Assembly (NCBI RefSeq): GCF_004214935.1
Contig: NZ_SFCC01000023.1
Span: forward strand, 1-64,000
Direction: 5' to 3'
DNA length: 64,000 nucleotides
Source of the DNA: Amycolatopsis suaedae
GTDB taxonomy: Bacteria > Actinomycetota > Actinomycetes > Mycobacteriales > Pseudonocardiaceae
Below are positions 25,144 through 34,036 of this stretch, in pieces; the first letter of the stretch is position 1; each line of letters starts with the position of its first letter. The notes beneath the pieces are model-generated. The model made no database searches, was not told the DNA's origin, and worked only from the letters and a program-made list of their open reading frames with translations. Both the position numbers and the translations under genes were made by a program.

Positions 25144-26317
25144 CCGGTGGGCGCTGCGAGCATCGGCCCTGTTCGACGGGCGCGCCCTGCACCGGGGACG
25201 GCCGCTCGTCGTGATCGACGGTGACCGGATCGCGGACGTGGACCTCTCCGGCGCTCCGCCGTCACCGGACCTGCGCACCGTCGACCTCGGCGATGCCACC
25301 GTGCTGCCCGGCCTGGTCGACTCGCACACCCACCTGACGTTCGACCCGCACGGCGACGTTCCGCGGCAGATGCGGGAGGAGGACGACGGGTTCCTCGCCG
25401 CGATGGCGCGCCGCCACGCCCGGCAGGCGCTGGCGGCGGGGATCACCACCGTCCGCGACCTCGGCGACCGCGGGTACGTGTGCCTGGCGATCCGGGACGC
25501 GGCGGAGCCGGACCTGCCGGAGATTCTCGCGGCCGGGCCGCCGATCACCCGCACCGGCGGGCACTGCTGGTTCCTCGGCGGGGAAGCCGACGGCGCGGAC
25601 GGGCTCGCGGAGGCCGTCCGCGAGCGGGCCCGGCGCGGGACCGACGTCGTCAAGATCATGGCCACCGGCGGCATGCTGACGCCGCACTGGGCCTCCCACG
25701 AATCCCAGTACAGCGAGGACGAACTCGCCGTCGCCGTGCGGACGGCGCACGCGCTGGGCAAGCCGGTCACCGCACACGCACACGGTGTCCGCGGGCTGGC
25801 CGACGCGGTGCGTGCCGGAGTGGACGGCGTCGAGCACTGCACGTTCCTGACGGCCACCGATGCCGAGCCGGACTGGACGACGATCCAGGCCATGTGCGAC
25901 GCCGGCACGTTCGTCGGCGTGGAGGAAGCGCGGCTTCCCGGCGACGACAGCGTGCTCCCCGGGCAGGTCAGGCGAATGCTGGAGGCACGCGGGGAGTACC
26001 TGGCGCGGATGAGCCGGGCCGGTGCCAGGGTGGTGGGCTGCTCCGATGCCGGAATCAACGCCCGCAAGCCGCACGACGTGCTGCCGTACGGCGTGATTTC
26101 GTTCGCCCAGCTGGGTTTCACCACGGTCGAGGCGCTCGCGTCGGTCACCGAGACCGCGGCGCGGGCGTGCGGGGTCGGCGACCGCAAGGGACGCGTCGCG
26201 GCCGGATACGACGCCGACCTGCTCGCGGTCGGTGGCGACGTCGGGGACGGGCTCGAAGCGCTGCTGAACGTGATCACGGTCGTCCGGGCCGGCCGTACGA
26301 TCCCGGGCAACAACTGA
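25127..26317 (+). CDS. Amidohydrolase family protein (Xaa-Pro dipeptidase/imidazolonepropionase-like)
   Basis: 396 aa from ATG 25127. Metal sites: LPGLVDSHTHLTFD (HxH), VVKIMATGG (carbamylated-Lys position), HAHGVRG and GVEHCTFL (His ligands), and CSDAGINA (Asp). It belongs to the branch of metal-dependent hydrolases that act on prolidase-like dipeptides and cyclic amides. It is translationally coupled to the membrane protein gene. Why a hydrolase sits in this regulator operon is unclear; it may process the signal molecule. Confidence 0.82.
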   Translation: MTQHGDRWALRASALFDGRALHRGRPLVVIDGDRIADVDLSGAPPSPDLRTVDLGDATVLPGLVDSHTHLTFDPHGDVPRQMREEDDGFLAAMARRHARQALAAGITTVRDLGDRGYVCLAIRDAAEPDLPEILAAGPPITRTGGHCWFLGGEADGADGLAEAVRERARRGTDVVKIMATGGMLTPHWASHESQYSEDELAVAVRTAHALGKPVTAHAHGVRGLADAVRAGVDGVEHCTFLTATDAEPDWTTIQAMCDAGTFVGVEEARLPGDDSVLPGQVRRMLEARGEYLARMSRAGARVVGCSDAGINARKPHDVLPYGVISFAQLGFTTVEALASVTETAARACGVGDRKGRVAAGYDADLLAVGGDVGDGLEALLNVITVVRAGRTIPGNN

Positions 26318-26333
26318 CTAGAAAGGCGTACGG

Positions 26334-27401
26334 GTGGCCGACGACGATCAGCATGTGCTGGAAATGGTGCGACTCGCCTCCCTGGCGACCCCGTGGGCGA
26401 TCCGCGCCGCGGTGACCTTCGCACTACCCGATCTGATCGATGCCGGCCACAGCAGCGTCGAGGAGCTGGCCCGGCACACCGGCACCGACGCGGACGCACT
26501 GGGCCGGGTGCTGCGTTATCTCACCGGACTCGGCGTCTTCGCCCAGTCCGGGGACGGTACCTACCAGGTCACCCCGTTCGGTCGCGTGCTGCGCCACGAC
26601 CACGGTTCGGGCATTCACAGCTGGCTGGACCAGTCCGGCTTCTCCGGCCGCATCGACCAGACCTACGGCAGGCTGATCGACTCGGTGCGGAGCGGGAAAC
26701 CGGCCTACGAGCCGCTGTTCGGCCTGCCGGCCTGGGACGACCTGGAGAACCAGCCTGAACTCGCGGACTCCTTCAACCGGATGATGGCCAGCCACACCGA
26801 CGTCTTCGCCGCCGCGGTGGCCACGGAGTACGACTGGAGCGCGGTGCGGCGGGTGGTGGATGTCGGCGGGGGCCTCGGCCACCTGCTGGCCGAGCTGCTG
26901 CGCAGGCATCCGCACCTGCACGGCACCCTGGTGGACCTGCCCAACACCGCGGCGGCAGGCAAGCCGGTACTCGACTCGGCCGAGTTCCAGGACCGGTACG
27001 AGATCTGTGGCCAGAGCTTCTTCGATCCGCTGCCCGCGGGCGGTGACGTCTACCTGCTGGCGAACATCGTCCACGACTGGGCCGACCACGAAGCCATCGC
27101 CATCCTGCGGCGCTGCGCGGAAGCCGCCTCCCCGCACGGGAAGGTCCTGCTCGTCGACCGGGTGATCCGCGACAACGACGACCATCTCCGGGTCGCTGCC
27201 GCGGATCTGCACATGCTCCTCACGCTCGGCGGGAAGGAACGCAGCGAGGCGGAGTTCGCCGCGCTGGGCACGGCGGCCGGGCTGCGGCTGGACGAGGTTC
27301 AGCCGCTCACCAGGCCGCCGGACCTGTTCCTCGTCCGGTACGGAGTCAGCCTGCCGGGCGGCGTCCCCATGACGACACCAGAGTCACCGCCAGCTCGATG
27401 A
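26334..27401 (+). CDS. O-methyltransferase with N-terminal dimerisation wHTH
   Basis: 355 aa. The N-terminal helical domain (MVRLASLATPWAIRAAVTFA, IDAGHSSVEELARHTGTDAD) is the plant-COMT-like dimerisation fold. The SAM site is VVDVGGGLGHLLAELLRRHP, and NIVHDWADHEAIAILRRC holds the conserved His of this class. Such enzymes methylate hydroxyls of natural products. Last gene of the EspR-like operon; its 3' end overlaps the convergent methyltransferase gene by 56 bp. Confidence 0.85.
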   Translation: MADDDQHVLEMVRLASLATPWAIRAAVTFALPDLIDAGHSSVEELARHTGTDADALGRVLRYLTGLGVFAQSGDGTYQVTPFGRVLRHDHGSGIHSWLDQSGFSGRIDQTYGRLIDSVRSGKPAYEPLFGLPAWDDLENQPELADSFNRMMASHTDVFAAAVATEYDWSAVRRVVDVGGGLGHLLAELLRRHPHLHGTLVDLPNTAAAGKPVLDSAEFQDRYEICGQSFFDPLPAGGDVYLLANIVHDWADHEAIAILRRCAEAASPHGKVLLVDRVIRDNDDHLRVAAADLHMLLTLGGKERSEAEFAALGTAAGLRLDEVQPLTRPPDLFLVRYGVSLPGGVPMTTPESPPAR

Positions 27402-28161
27402 AGTCCGGCTTCGCCAGGGTGGCGTAGGCACTGCCCAGTTCCTCCTCGGTGAGCTGACCGGACGCGACGAGCACCGGGCTGACCTGGTCGATGGTCTTGC
27501 GCAGGTGCCTGTCGAACGCCTTGGTCGTGCCTGCCTGCCCCAGGTAGAGCGGGGTCAGCGCGACGTCGACGTCGGCCAGCCCGGACCGTGCGATCAGGCT
27601 CGGCAACCGGCGGCTCCACCGCATGTCCGCACCCTGGGCCTCGAACTGCGCGGCCAGGGCCGCCGTCACCCGGCCCACCTCCGGGTACAGCGATTCCTCG
27701 TGGGAGTGCCAGTAGCCGTCCTCCACCACGAGCCAGCCGCCCGGCGCCAGCCACTCGGTCAGCGTGGCGAGGATGCGCTCCCGCTCCGGCAGGTGCTCCA
27801 GCAGCAGGCGGCAGTGGATCAGGTCGAACGCGCCGTCCGGCAGGGTGTCGTGGCGGACGTCGAAGCGGGTGATCTCCAGGTTGGGCTTCCACTCGGCGTC
27901 CAGGTACCTGGTGTCGATGTCGGCTGCCACGACGGTGCCGCGCGGGCAGCGCCGGGCGAGCTCGTAGGCGATCGAGCCGGCACCGGCCCCCAGCTCCAGG
28001 CACCGCCAGGTGGGCTCCACCGGCAGCCGGTCGAGGACGCCCAGCGTGGTGGGATCCATGGACTCTTCCAGCGAACGCAGCCGTTCGAACTCCGAAGGCA
28101 GGTCCTTGCTCAGTACTCCCTCACCATAGGGATCGGTCAGTACCGGGTTCTCGAGATTCAA
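27346..28161 (-). CDS. Class I SAM-dependent methyltransferase
   Basis: 271 aa. SAM motifs: RCLELGAGAGSIAYELA (I), VVAADIDTRYLD (II), ITRFDVRHDTLPDGAFDLIH (III), and APGGWLVVEDGY (post III). The C-terminal AFDRHLRKTIDQVSPVLVAS forms a substrate cap. Single gene, tail-to-tail with the O-methyltransferase of the EspR-like operon. Substrate unknown. Confidence 0.83.
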   Translation of the reverse strand: MNLENPVLTDPYGEGVLSKDLPSEFERLRSLEESMDPTTLGVLDRLPVEPTWRCLELGAGAGSIAYELARRCPRGTVVAADIDTRYLDAEWKPNLEITRFDVRHDTLPDGAFDLIHCRLLLEHLPERERILATLTEWLAPGGWLVVEDGYWHSHEESLYPEVGRVTAALAAQFEAQGADMRWSRRLPSLIARSGLADVDVALTPLYLGQAGTTKAFDRHLRKTIDQVSPVLVASGQLTEEELGSAYATLAKPDFIELAVTLVSSWGRRPAG

Positions 28162-28327
28162 GCTGTCTCCGTTCCGAAAGAGCGTTCGGTGACGTTATCG
28201 GCACCTCCAGGACGATCCCGAGAACCAGCTGCGCATCCGCGCGGTCACCCGCGGTAGCCGAGTATCTTGCGACATCCCCCTCACCGCACATACTGCCAAT
28301 CCGGACCGGCAGGTCAAGCGATTGTGC

Positions 28328-30433
28328 TCATCCCGTGGCCGGTGAGGACGGCTTCATGCCCAGGAGCCGCATGAGGAACGCGAGCCAGTGGGTGGCGTGG
28401 GTGACGCCGTCGGACCTGCTGGTGGCTATGCCGTGGCCGGCGCGGTCCCAGCCACGCAGCAGCACGGGTGCCGTGGTGCCGGTCGTCGCCTGCAGCCGCG
28501 CGACGAACTTGCGGACGAGGGCGGGCGGGCAGGCGACGTCCGCGTTGCCGGCGTGTACGTAGAGTGCCGGGTAGGCCACGCCCTGCTCGACGAGCTGGTA
28601 CGCCGACATCGTGGCCAGGCGGCTGACGTCGTCGGCGTCGTCGAGGTCGCCGAACTCCGCCATGACGGCGAACCGTGGGTAGGCGTGGCGGTGGGTTCCG
28701 ACGAGGTCGAGGATCGGGCACTGGGCCACCACCGCGGCCCACAGCTCGGGCCGCTGGGTGAACGCGGCCCCGGCCATGATCCCGCCGTTGCTCCACCCGG
28801 TGACCGCGAGCCGGTCGGGTGCCGTCGTCCCGGTGGCGATGAGGTGTTCGGCGATCGCGTAGAGGTCGTCGTAGCTGTTCTGCTTGTTCTTGAGGCGCCC
28901 GGCGTCGGCCCAGTCGGAGCCGAGGTCGCTACCACCGCGCTGGTGGGAGATGACCAGGGCGCCGCCGGCCGCGACAAAAGCCGCGACAGGGCCGGGGAAC
29001 TGCGCGGGCCACGCGACCCGCCCGCCCCCGTACGCGGTGATGAGGGTCGGCAGCGGCTCAGTCGCGTCCGCACCGCCGGGCCGGACGAGGTGATAGGGCA
29101 CGCCGGTGCCGTCCGCCGAGCGTGCCCAGCGGAGTGTGACCGTCGCGCCCGGAAGGTGCACGCGCGGTGCCCGGAGGGTGTCCACCCGTCCCGAGCCCGG
29201 GCGGTAGCGGTACAACCCGGGCGAGGAGATGGGGGTCGAGAACACGAACACGAACTCGTCCGGGTGACCGTCGGGGGTCAGGGCGGCGTTCGGCATGACG
29301 TCGAGCGGCAGGGCGCCCCGGCCCGGCAGGGGAACCTCCTCCAGTTCGTGTCCGTCCCGGTCGAAGACCCAGGCGCGGGCTTCGGCGTCGACCGATCCGG
29401 TCACCACCAGACGGTCGCCGATCAACCGGACCTGGCCGAGTACCCGGCCGGATTCCGGGACCAGTTCCTGCCAGGTCGCCGGGTCCGAGGGAGCCGGTGC
29501 GTCGAACGGGATCGCGACGATCCGCCCGCGTGGCGCGCCATGATTGGTGACCGCGACGTACCGGTCGCCGTCGATGACGCCCGCGACCGACGCGTCGAGT
29601 CCTTGCACGAACGGCCGCCAGGTTCGCCGCGGCAGCTCGCAGACGTACTGCGGGAGCGGCCACACCGCGGTCATGATGGCGTGCTTGCCGTCGGCGGCCA
29701 CCTGAACGGTCGCCGCGGGCGGCACGTCGACCGGTTCGGGTTCGGTGGCGGGCTCGCCTCCCACCTGGTGGAAGTACGGCCGGAAGGTGAACGACTCCGA
29801 GGACAGGTCGCCCGCGGTGTAGAAGAACCCGGAGCTGTCCGGCAGCCACTGCGGGACGACCATCGGGCCCATCGTCCGGTGCGGTATCCGGTCCGGCAGC
29901 CGATCGCCCGTTTCCGCGTCCAGCAACCAGATCTCGCCGAGTTCGGAGCCGTCCTCGCAGACTCCCAGGACGACGAGCCGCCCGTCCGGTGAGGGAGCGA
30001 ACCACGCGATGCTGCGGGTTCCGTCGCCGTTGGGGTCGTAGAGCACCGTGCCGGGACCGTCGGGGGCGGCGGAGGCGACGAGTACGGCACGTTCGGGGTA
30101 GTCCGGTTCGGGGAGCCGGTCGAGGCGGAACCAGCGGTCACCGGCGAATCGCGGTGCCGGCTCGATCATCCAGTTGGGCGATCCGGTGCCGTCCGCGACG
30201 CACCGGTCGACCACGGCGCGAAGTGCGGTTAGGTGTGGCCATTCCTCGACGAACGCGTCGGTGAGGGAGTTCTGCGCCGCCTGCCACGCTTCGGTTTCGC
30301 CGGAGTCTTCCTCCAGCCATCGATAGGGGTCCGGGAAACTGACGCCCGCGACGGTGTCCTGGACGTCGACGGTCCTCGCCGCCGGGTAGTTCAGGCGTTC
30401 ACCGCTGATGCTTCGACCAACCACCGTCGACAC
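28328..30433 (-). CDS. Prolyl oligopeptidase family serine peptidase (S9)
   Basis: 701 aa without a signal peptide, so cytoplasmic. The N-terminus DPYRWLEEDSGETEAWQAAQ is the S9A hallmark. Residues about 70-410 form the beta-propeller (repeated blades such as IAWFAPSPDGRLVVLG). The hydrolase domain has TLITAYGGGR, QRGGSDLGSDWADAGR, the nucleophile VTGWSNGGIMAG, HAGNADVACPP (Asp) and WDRAGHGIATS (His). It cleaves short Pro-containing peptides. A second GTG at 30424 is better spaced from AGAAGG and may be the true start. Confidence 0.88.
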   Translation of the reverse strand: MSTVVGRSISGERLNYPAARTVDVQDTVAGVSFPDPYRWLEEDSGETEAWQAAQNSLTDAFVEEWPHLTALRAVVDRCVADGTGSPNWMIEPAPRFAGDRWFRLDRLPEPDYPERAVLVASAAPDGPGTVLYDPNGDGTRSIAWFAPSPDGRLVVLGVCEDGSELGEIWLLDAETGDRLPDRIPHRTMGPMVVPQWLPDSSGFFYTAGDLSSESFTFRPYFHQVGGEPATEPEPVDVPPAATVQVAADGKHAIMTAVWPLPQYVCELPRRTWRPFVQGLDASVAGVIDGDRYVAVTNHGAPRGRIVAIPFDAPAPSDPATWQELVPESGRVLGQVRLIGDRLVVTGSVDAEARAWVFDRDGHELEEVPLPGRGALPLDVMPNAALTPDGHPDEFVFVFSTPISSPGLYRYRPGSGRVDTLRAPRVHLPGATVTLRWARSADGTGVPYHLVRPGGADATEPLPTLITAYGGGRVAWPAQFPGPVAAFVAAGGALVISHQRGGSDLGSDWADAGRLKNKQNSYDDLYAIAEHLIATGTTAPDRLAVTGWSNGGIMAGAAFTQRPELWAAVVAQCPILDLVGTHRHAYPRFAVMAEFGDLDDADDVSRLATMSAYQLVEQGVAYPALYVHAGNADVACPPALVRKFVARLQATTGTTAPVLLRGWDRAGHGIATSRSDGVTHATHWLAFLMRLLGMKPSSPATG

Positions 30434-30548
30434 CCTTCTGCAGGCCCCCGCTCTTCCCTGCGGCGACCGTAGCTCCGCGAACGCGCCGCCTGCTGCAGAC
30501 GTTTGTCGAACGACTGACTATGCGTGCCCTACAGGCGTCGAACCGTCG

Positions 30549-31040
30549 TCAGTTCGTTTCTTCGCGGACGTCCTTTCCCTTTTCGGCGAACGCCTTGAAA
30601 TCTTCCATGTGCAGCTGCGACTGCTTGCGGAAGGCGCTGGGCATGAGAAGCCCCATCAGCCGCATGAGCAGGTTGCTGAACCGGTATTCGCTCTCGCTTT
30701 CCCAGAGCGTCGTCTCCGGACCGGCTTCGGTCAGCCGATCACGCACGACGCTCCACATGCCCGCGCCGACGATTTCCCGGTCGAAGTGAACGACGGTCCC
30801 TTCGGGAATCTCGTGCAGGTCTGCCGGATCCCGGCGGGTGATCGTTTCGATGCACTCGATGTTCCGCTTTCCCGACTGCATCACGACTCGCGACCTGGTG
30901 CCGAGCTCACCGTGGATTCCGCTCAACGGCTCGTGCAGCACCATGCCCCGCAGCCACTTCGGCAGGTGTTCCGGGTCGGCGAGCAACTGAGCCGTCTTCT
31001 CGCGCGGCAGGGCGATCTCGATCGAGTTGGTGTATTTCAT
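30549..31040 (-). CDS. SRPBCC family protein
   Basis: 163 aa. The helix-grip pattern begins YTNSIEIALPREKTAQLLAD and PEHLPKWLRGMVLHEPLSG. The long C-terminal helix is MRLMGLLMPSAFRKQSQLHM. Start ATG 31040. It lies 29 bp downstream of another SRPBCC gene and is probably cotranscribed. It likely binds a lipophilic ligand; no further function can be read. Confidence 0.75.
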   Translation of the reverse strand: MKYTNSIEIALPREKTAQLLADPEHLPKWLRGMVLHEPLSGIHGELGTRSRVVMQSGKRNIECIETITRRDPADLHEIPEGTVVHFDREIVGAGMWSVVRDRLTEAGPETTLWESESEYRFSNLLMRLMGLLMPSAFRKQSQLHMEDFKAFAEKGKDVREETN

Positions 31041-31069
31041 GGCGTGAATTCCTTCCAGGCGCGGGGAAG

Positions 31070-31684
31070 TCAGGTCGGGTCGGGTGCGTAGAACCTGCTG
31101 GTGGCCGCGACGGCGGCCGCGACGTGTTCCGGTTCGCCACCGGCGGCCAGGTGAGCCTCGCCCCAGGCCGCGGCGCTGCGCCGGACGAACTCGCGTTCTT
31201 CGACCGTCTCGTCGCCACCGGTCAACATCCGCGCCAGGGCGAGGAGAGCCAGATCCCAGCCGACGCCGCCGGCACCGGGGCCGTAGGTCGGGAAGAGCGG
31301 CTCCTCGACGACCGCCGCGTGGATCAGTTCGAACTCGGTGTCGCCGTCCGGGCCCGGGGCCAGGCGCACTTCCACCTCGCTGGTGCCGGGCCGGGCGTCC
31401 GGCCCGTAGAGCCAGGACACCTTCAGCAGGCGCGGCGGCTCGCATCGGAGGATCTCGCCGTGCTCGTCGCCGTCCAACTCGAACTTCCCGCCAAGCCGCA
31501 GGTCCCCGGTGACCGGTTTCAGCCAGCGACGCAGCCGATCGGGGTTGGTCAGGGCGTCCCAGACGTCGTCGACCTGCGCGTCGTATCGCCGCCGCACCTC
31601 GATGGTGTACGCGTCGCCTGCGGGCACGCTGCCATGGCCCATCGCCCGGCGCGCGGCGGCCAGTTCGTCCAGGACGTCTCTCAC
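31070..31684 (-). CDS. SRPBCC (AHSA1-like) domain protein
   Basis: 204 aa from GTG 31684 with a GAAGGGAA RBS. The AHSA1 core is YTIEVRRRYDAQVDDVWDAL, TNPDRLRRWLKPVTGDLRLG, GGKFELDGDEHGEILRCEPP, LLKVSWLYG. A C-terminal extension of about 60 residues (MLTGGDETVEEREFVRRSAA) is unlike the usual 140-aa proteins. AHSA1 genes normally pair with an ArsR gene; none adjoins, but a palindrome sits in the promoter. Confidence 0.78.
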   Translation of the reverse strand: MRDVLDELAAARRAMGHGSVPAGDAYTIEVRRRYDAQVDDVWDALTNPDRLRRWLKPVTGDLRLGGKFELDGDEHGEILRCEPPRLLKVSWLYGPDARPGTSEVEVRLAPGPDGDTEFELIHAAVVEEPLFPTYGPGAGGVGWDLALLALARMLTGGDETVEEREFVRRSAAAWGEAHLAAGGEPEHVAAAVAATSRFYAPDPT

Positions 31685-31731
31685 GTCACGTTCCCTTCGG
31701 TGGGTCGTGCGGCTGAACTATACCGGCTCTC

Positions 31732-31743
31732 ACTTATATAAGT
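31732..31743. promoter_or_regulatory. Perfect 12-bp palindrome ACTTATATAAGT
   Basis: A low-GC perfect palindrome 48 bp upstream of the SRPBCC operon start, where a -35/-10 would lie on the minus strand. It is a plausible ArsR/MarR-type operator or simply an AT-rich promoter element. Confidence 0.4.
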
Positions 31744-31767
31744 CACACCTGCTATCCTGGCGCCACG

Positions 31768-31840
31768 ACCGGCACTGCGTGAGAACCCGGTCCACATGTG
31801 AGTTCTGCGCTCACGCACGCGAGTTCTACACTCGAGACCA
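31768..31840. repeat. Intergenic repeat, near-identical to 22471-22550
   Basis: ACCGGCAC..CGTGAGAACCCG, TCCACAT, then GTGAGTTCTGCGCTCACGCA and CGCGAGTTCTACACTCGAGACC, matching the 22.5-kb copy over about 70 bp. Open frames on either strand here (SVELACVSAELT) are repeat-derived. The whole 31685-32117 gap has no supported gene. Confidence 0.65.
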
Positions 31841-32117
31841 GCCACCTCGCCTGCCCGAGACCCGACTTTCCCGGGGCCATGGCCGTACCCTTGAGCCGAG
31901 TCCGATGCAGCTTCGTGGCCGCTGACGGCTTCATGGCCACCCTCGCCGACGGAGCCATCCCCGCCCGCGAGCAGGCCCGGCCCTAGCCGGCTGCGCGCGT
32001 ACGATGACGGTGGTGGTGACGTGATGTTGCGTGCGGTAGGGAATGGAATCGTGCTGGCCGAAGCGCCACGCCCGGCCCCGGGTTCCGGAGCCGCCTGTTC
32101 GGGCGCGCGAGCGCGTC

Positions 32118-32762
32118 ATGACCGGGGAACGCGCGGTCGCCACCGTGTACTGGCGGCAGGGCTGCCCGTACTGTTCGCGGCTTCTCGGCGACCTCGACCG
32201 GATCGGCCTGCCTGTCGACAAGGTCAACATCTGGGAGGATCCGGAAGCCGCGGCCACGGTGCGGTCGATCGCGGACGGCAACGAGACCGTGCCCACCGTG
32301 GTGGTCGGCGACACCGCGATGGTCAACCCCCGCGCCGCCGACGTGGTGGACGCTGCCCGCAGGCACACTCCCGGCCTGCTCGCCGTGAACACGTCCGCCC
32401 TGGTGAAGGGACCGTGGCACAGGGGGTTGGCGGTCGCTCTCGTGATCGCCGTGGGATGGTTCGTCCTCGCGGCGTTCAACCCCACCACGAGCTTCCCGCT
32501 GGCACCCGCTCTCCTGACCGCGGCCTGGCCGCTGGGACGGCGCTGGCGTGCCGGACGGGTGCTGCGTCCGGTCACCGCGCTGACCACCGCCCTCGGTGGC
32601 GCCGTGCTCGCCGTCGCGATCGCCCTGTTGCTCGAACTGAACGGTGCGCTGGCCGGGGCGATGCTGTTCGGCATGCCGCCGCTGACCGAAGCCATCGTCA
32701 GCGTGGCACTCGGAGTCCTCGTCGGCGGGGGACTGGCCCTCGCCGGCCGACGGCCGTCCTGA
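32118..32762 (+). CDS. Glutaredoxin-domain membrane protein
   Basis: 214 aa from ATG 32118. Residues 1-80 form a mycoredoxin/glutaredoxin domain: ATVYWRQGCPYCSRLLGDLD with active-site CPYC, then NETVPTVVVGDTAMVNP (cis-Pro). The C-terminal half has four membrane segments (GLAVALVIAVGWFVLAAFNP, FPLAPALLTAAWPLG, LTTALGGAVLAVAIALLLEL, EAIVSVALGVLVGGGLALAG). The domain would act at the cytoplasmic face with mycothiol as reductant, by analogy to Mrx1. Its partner is unknown. Confidence 0.78.
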   Translation: MTGERAVATVYWRQGCPYCSRLLGDLDRIGLPVDKVNIWEDPEAAATVRSIADGNETVPTVVVGDTAMVNPRAADVVDAARRHTPGLLAVNTSALVKGPWHRGLAVALVIAVGWFVLAAFNPTTSFPLAPALLTAAWPLGRRWRAGRVLRPVTALTTALGGAVLAVAIALLLELNGALAGAMLFGMPPLTEAIVSVALGVLVGGGLALAGRRPS

Positions 32763-32765
32763 GAT

Positions 32766-34001
32766 TCAGTACAGCGGGAAGGCCCAGCCGCCCGGGTAGA
32801 ACGGTTCCCGGTCGTGGCGGAAGGCCGCCGACACCCTGGTGAGTGCCCCCGCTTTCAGTTCCTCCACGCGGCCCGCGGCCGCGAGGGAGTTCAGGGTCGT
32901 GCCGCCGAGGAAGACCGCGCCCAGTTCGGTCGTCGTCAGCCGCAGCTCGGCGGCGTCACCGGTGCGTTCGCAGCTGACGGTGGCACCGTCACCGCACAGC
33001 CGGAAGCGCCCGGTGTTCCACGGGCAGAAGGCGTCCTCGACGTCCAGCACGGTGTCCACCGCGGTGGCGTAACGGCGGGCGGCGAGTGCCCGGTCCACGT
33101 CGACCAGGCGCACCCACAACCGGTCGACGGCGGAGGACTCCACGGCGCGGGGATTCACCAGCAGGTGCCGCAGCGGATCGTCCAGTGCGATCTCGTGCTC
33201 GATCCAGGTGGCCAGGTCGATCCCGGCGACGAACCGCCAGAGCGCGGCGTGGGCCTGGCGCGTGGTCGCCACCAGTTCCTCCAGCACGACGGTCCGGGCC
33301 TCCTGCCCGGACCGGTGCCGGTACATCGCGTAGCCGGTGACCTCTCCGCCGGGTTCCCGGTGCAGGGCGAACCGCGAGGAGGTGGTGCCGGCGGCCGCGT
33401 GCTCGCGGGACAGCCGCACCGTCCAGTGGCAGGGATCCCGGTCGGGCCAGCCGACAGCGGTTGCCCGGGTGCGGTCGTAGACCCGCGTGATGACCGGAAG
33501 GGCCGTGGAGCGGTCCACCAGGTGCACGGTTCCGTCACCGAAGTCCACGTCGCGGTGGAAGACCAGCTCACGCCGCTCGCAGCGGATTCGGTCGCCGACG
33601 GTGGCCGGGCCGTAGCCGTAGCGGCCGTAGATCGCGGCCTCGGCCGGCCTCAGCACGGCGACCGGCTCCCGGCCTTGTTCATGCAGGTCGTGCAGCTGGC
33701 GGCGCATCATCGCGGTGTTGATCCCGCGACGCCGGTGCGTCGGTGTCACGGCCACGGAGGCAACGCCGGCGACCGGCAACCGTGCGCCGGGGACGGTCAG
33801 CGTGCGGCGGTAGATCGACGCGCCGCCGACCGGGACGTCCCCGTCGAACGCGCCGAGCGTCCGGTCCAGGTCGGTGGCCGCCCGCTGGTCGGCAATGGCC
33901 GTCTCGCTCCGGTCGGCTCCGTAGGTGTCGGCGATCATGCGGGCCCATGGCTCGAACTCGGCTTCCCTGACGGGGCGCAGGACGTAGTCGGTCACAGCCA
34001 T
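32766..34001 (-). CDS. Eis-type GNAT N-acetyltransferase
   Basis: 411 aa, tripartite as in mycobacterial Eis. The N-terminal GNAT has VAGVASVAVTPTHRRRGINT (acetyl-CoA loop), MMRRQLHDLHEQGREPVAVL, AAIYGRYGYGPATV. A second GNAT-like domain follows, then a sterol-carrier-like C-terminal domain (TVLDVEDAFCPWNTGRFRL, LTTTELGAVFLGGTTLNSLA). The chain ends in an aromatic residue (PLY), as needed for the C-terminal carboxylate base. Eis enzymes multi-acetylate aminoglycosides and other amines. It lies 35 bp after the flavin monooxygenase gene, a likely operon. Confidence 0.86.
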   Translation of the reverse strand: MAVTDYVLRPVREAEFEPWARMIADTYGADRSETAIADQRAATDLDRTLGAFDGDVPVGGASIYRRTLTVPGARLPVAGVASVAVTPTHRRRGINTAMMRRQLHDLHEQGREPVAVLRPAEAAIYGRYGYGPATVGDRIRCERRELVFHRDVDFGDGTVHLVDRSTALPVITRVYDRTRATAVGWPDRDPCHWTVRLSREHAAAGTTSSRFALHREPGGEVTGYAMYRHRSGQEARTVVLEELVATTRQAHAALWRFVAGIDLATWIEHEIALDDPLRHLLVNPRAVESSAVDRLWVRLVDVDRALAARRYATAVDTVLDVEDAFCPWNTGRFRLCGDGATVSCERTGDAAELRLTTTELGAVFLGGTTLNSLAAAGRVEELKAGALTRVSAAFRHDREPFYPGGWAFPLY

Positions 34002-34036
34002 ATGTGTAGCCGGTATGGCTGTGACCCGCTAACCAT

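Noticed and set aside
23191..26499. 1102-codon minus-strand frame over the IrrE/7TM/amidohydrolase genes
   Set aside because: Antisense shadow; the plus-strand genes have catalytic motifs and tight operon spacing.
31752..31958. Minus-strand 68-codon frame (SVELACVSAELT)
   Set aside because: Generated by the dispersed 21-bp repeat; the same peptide arises in the 22.5-kb copy.
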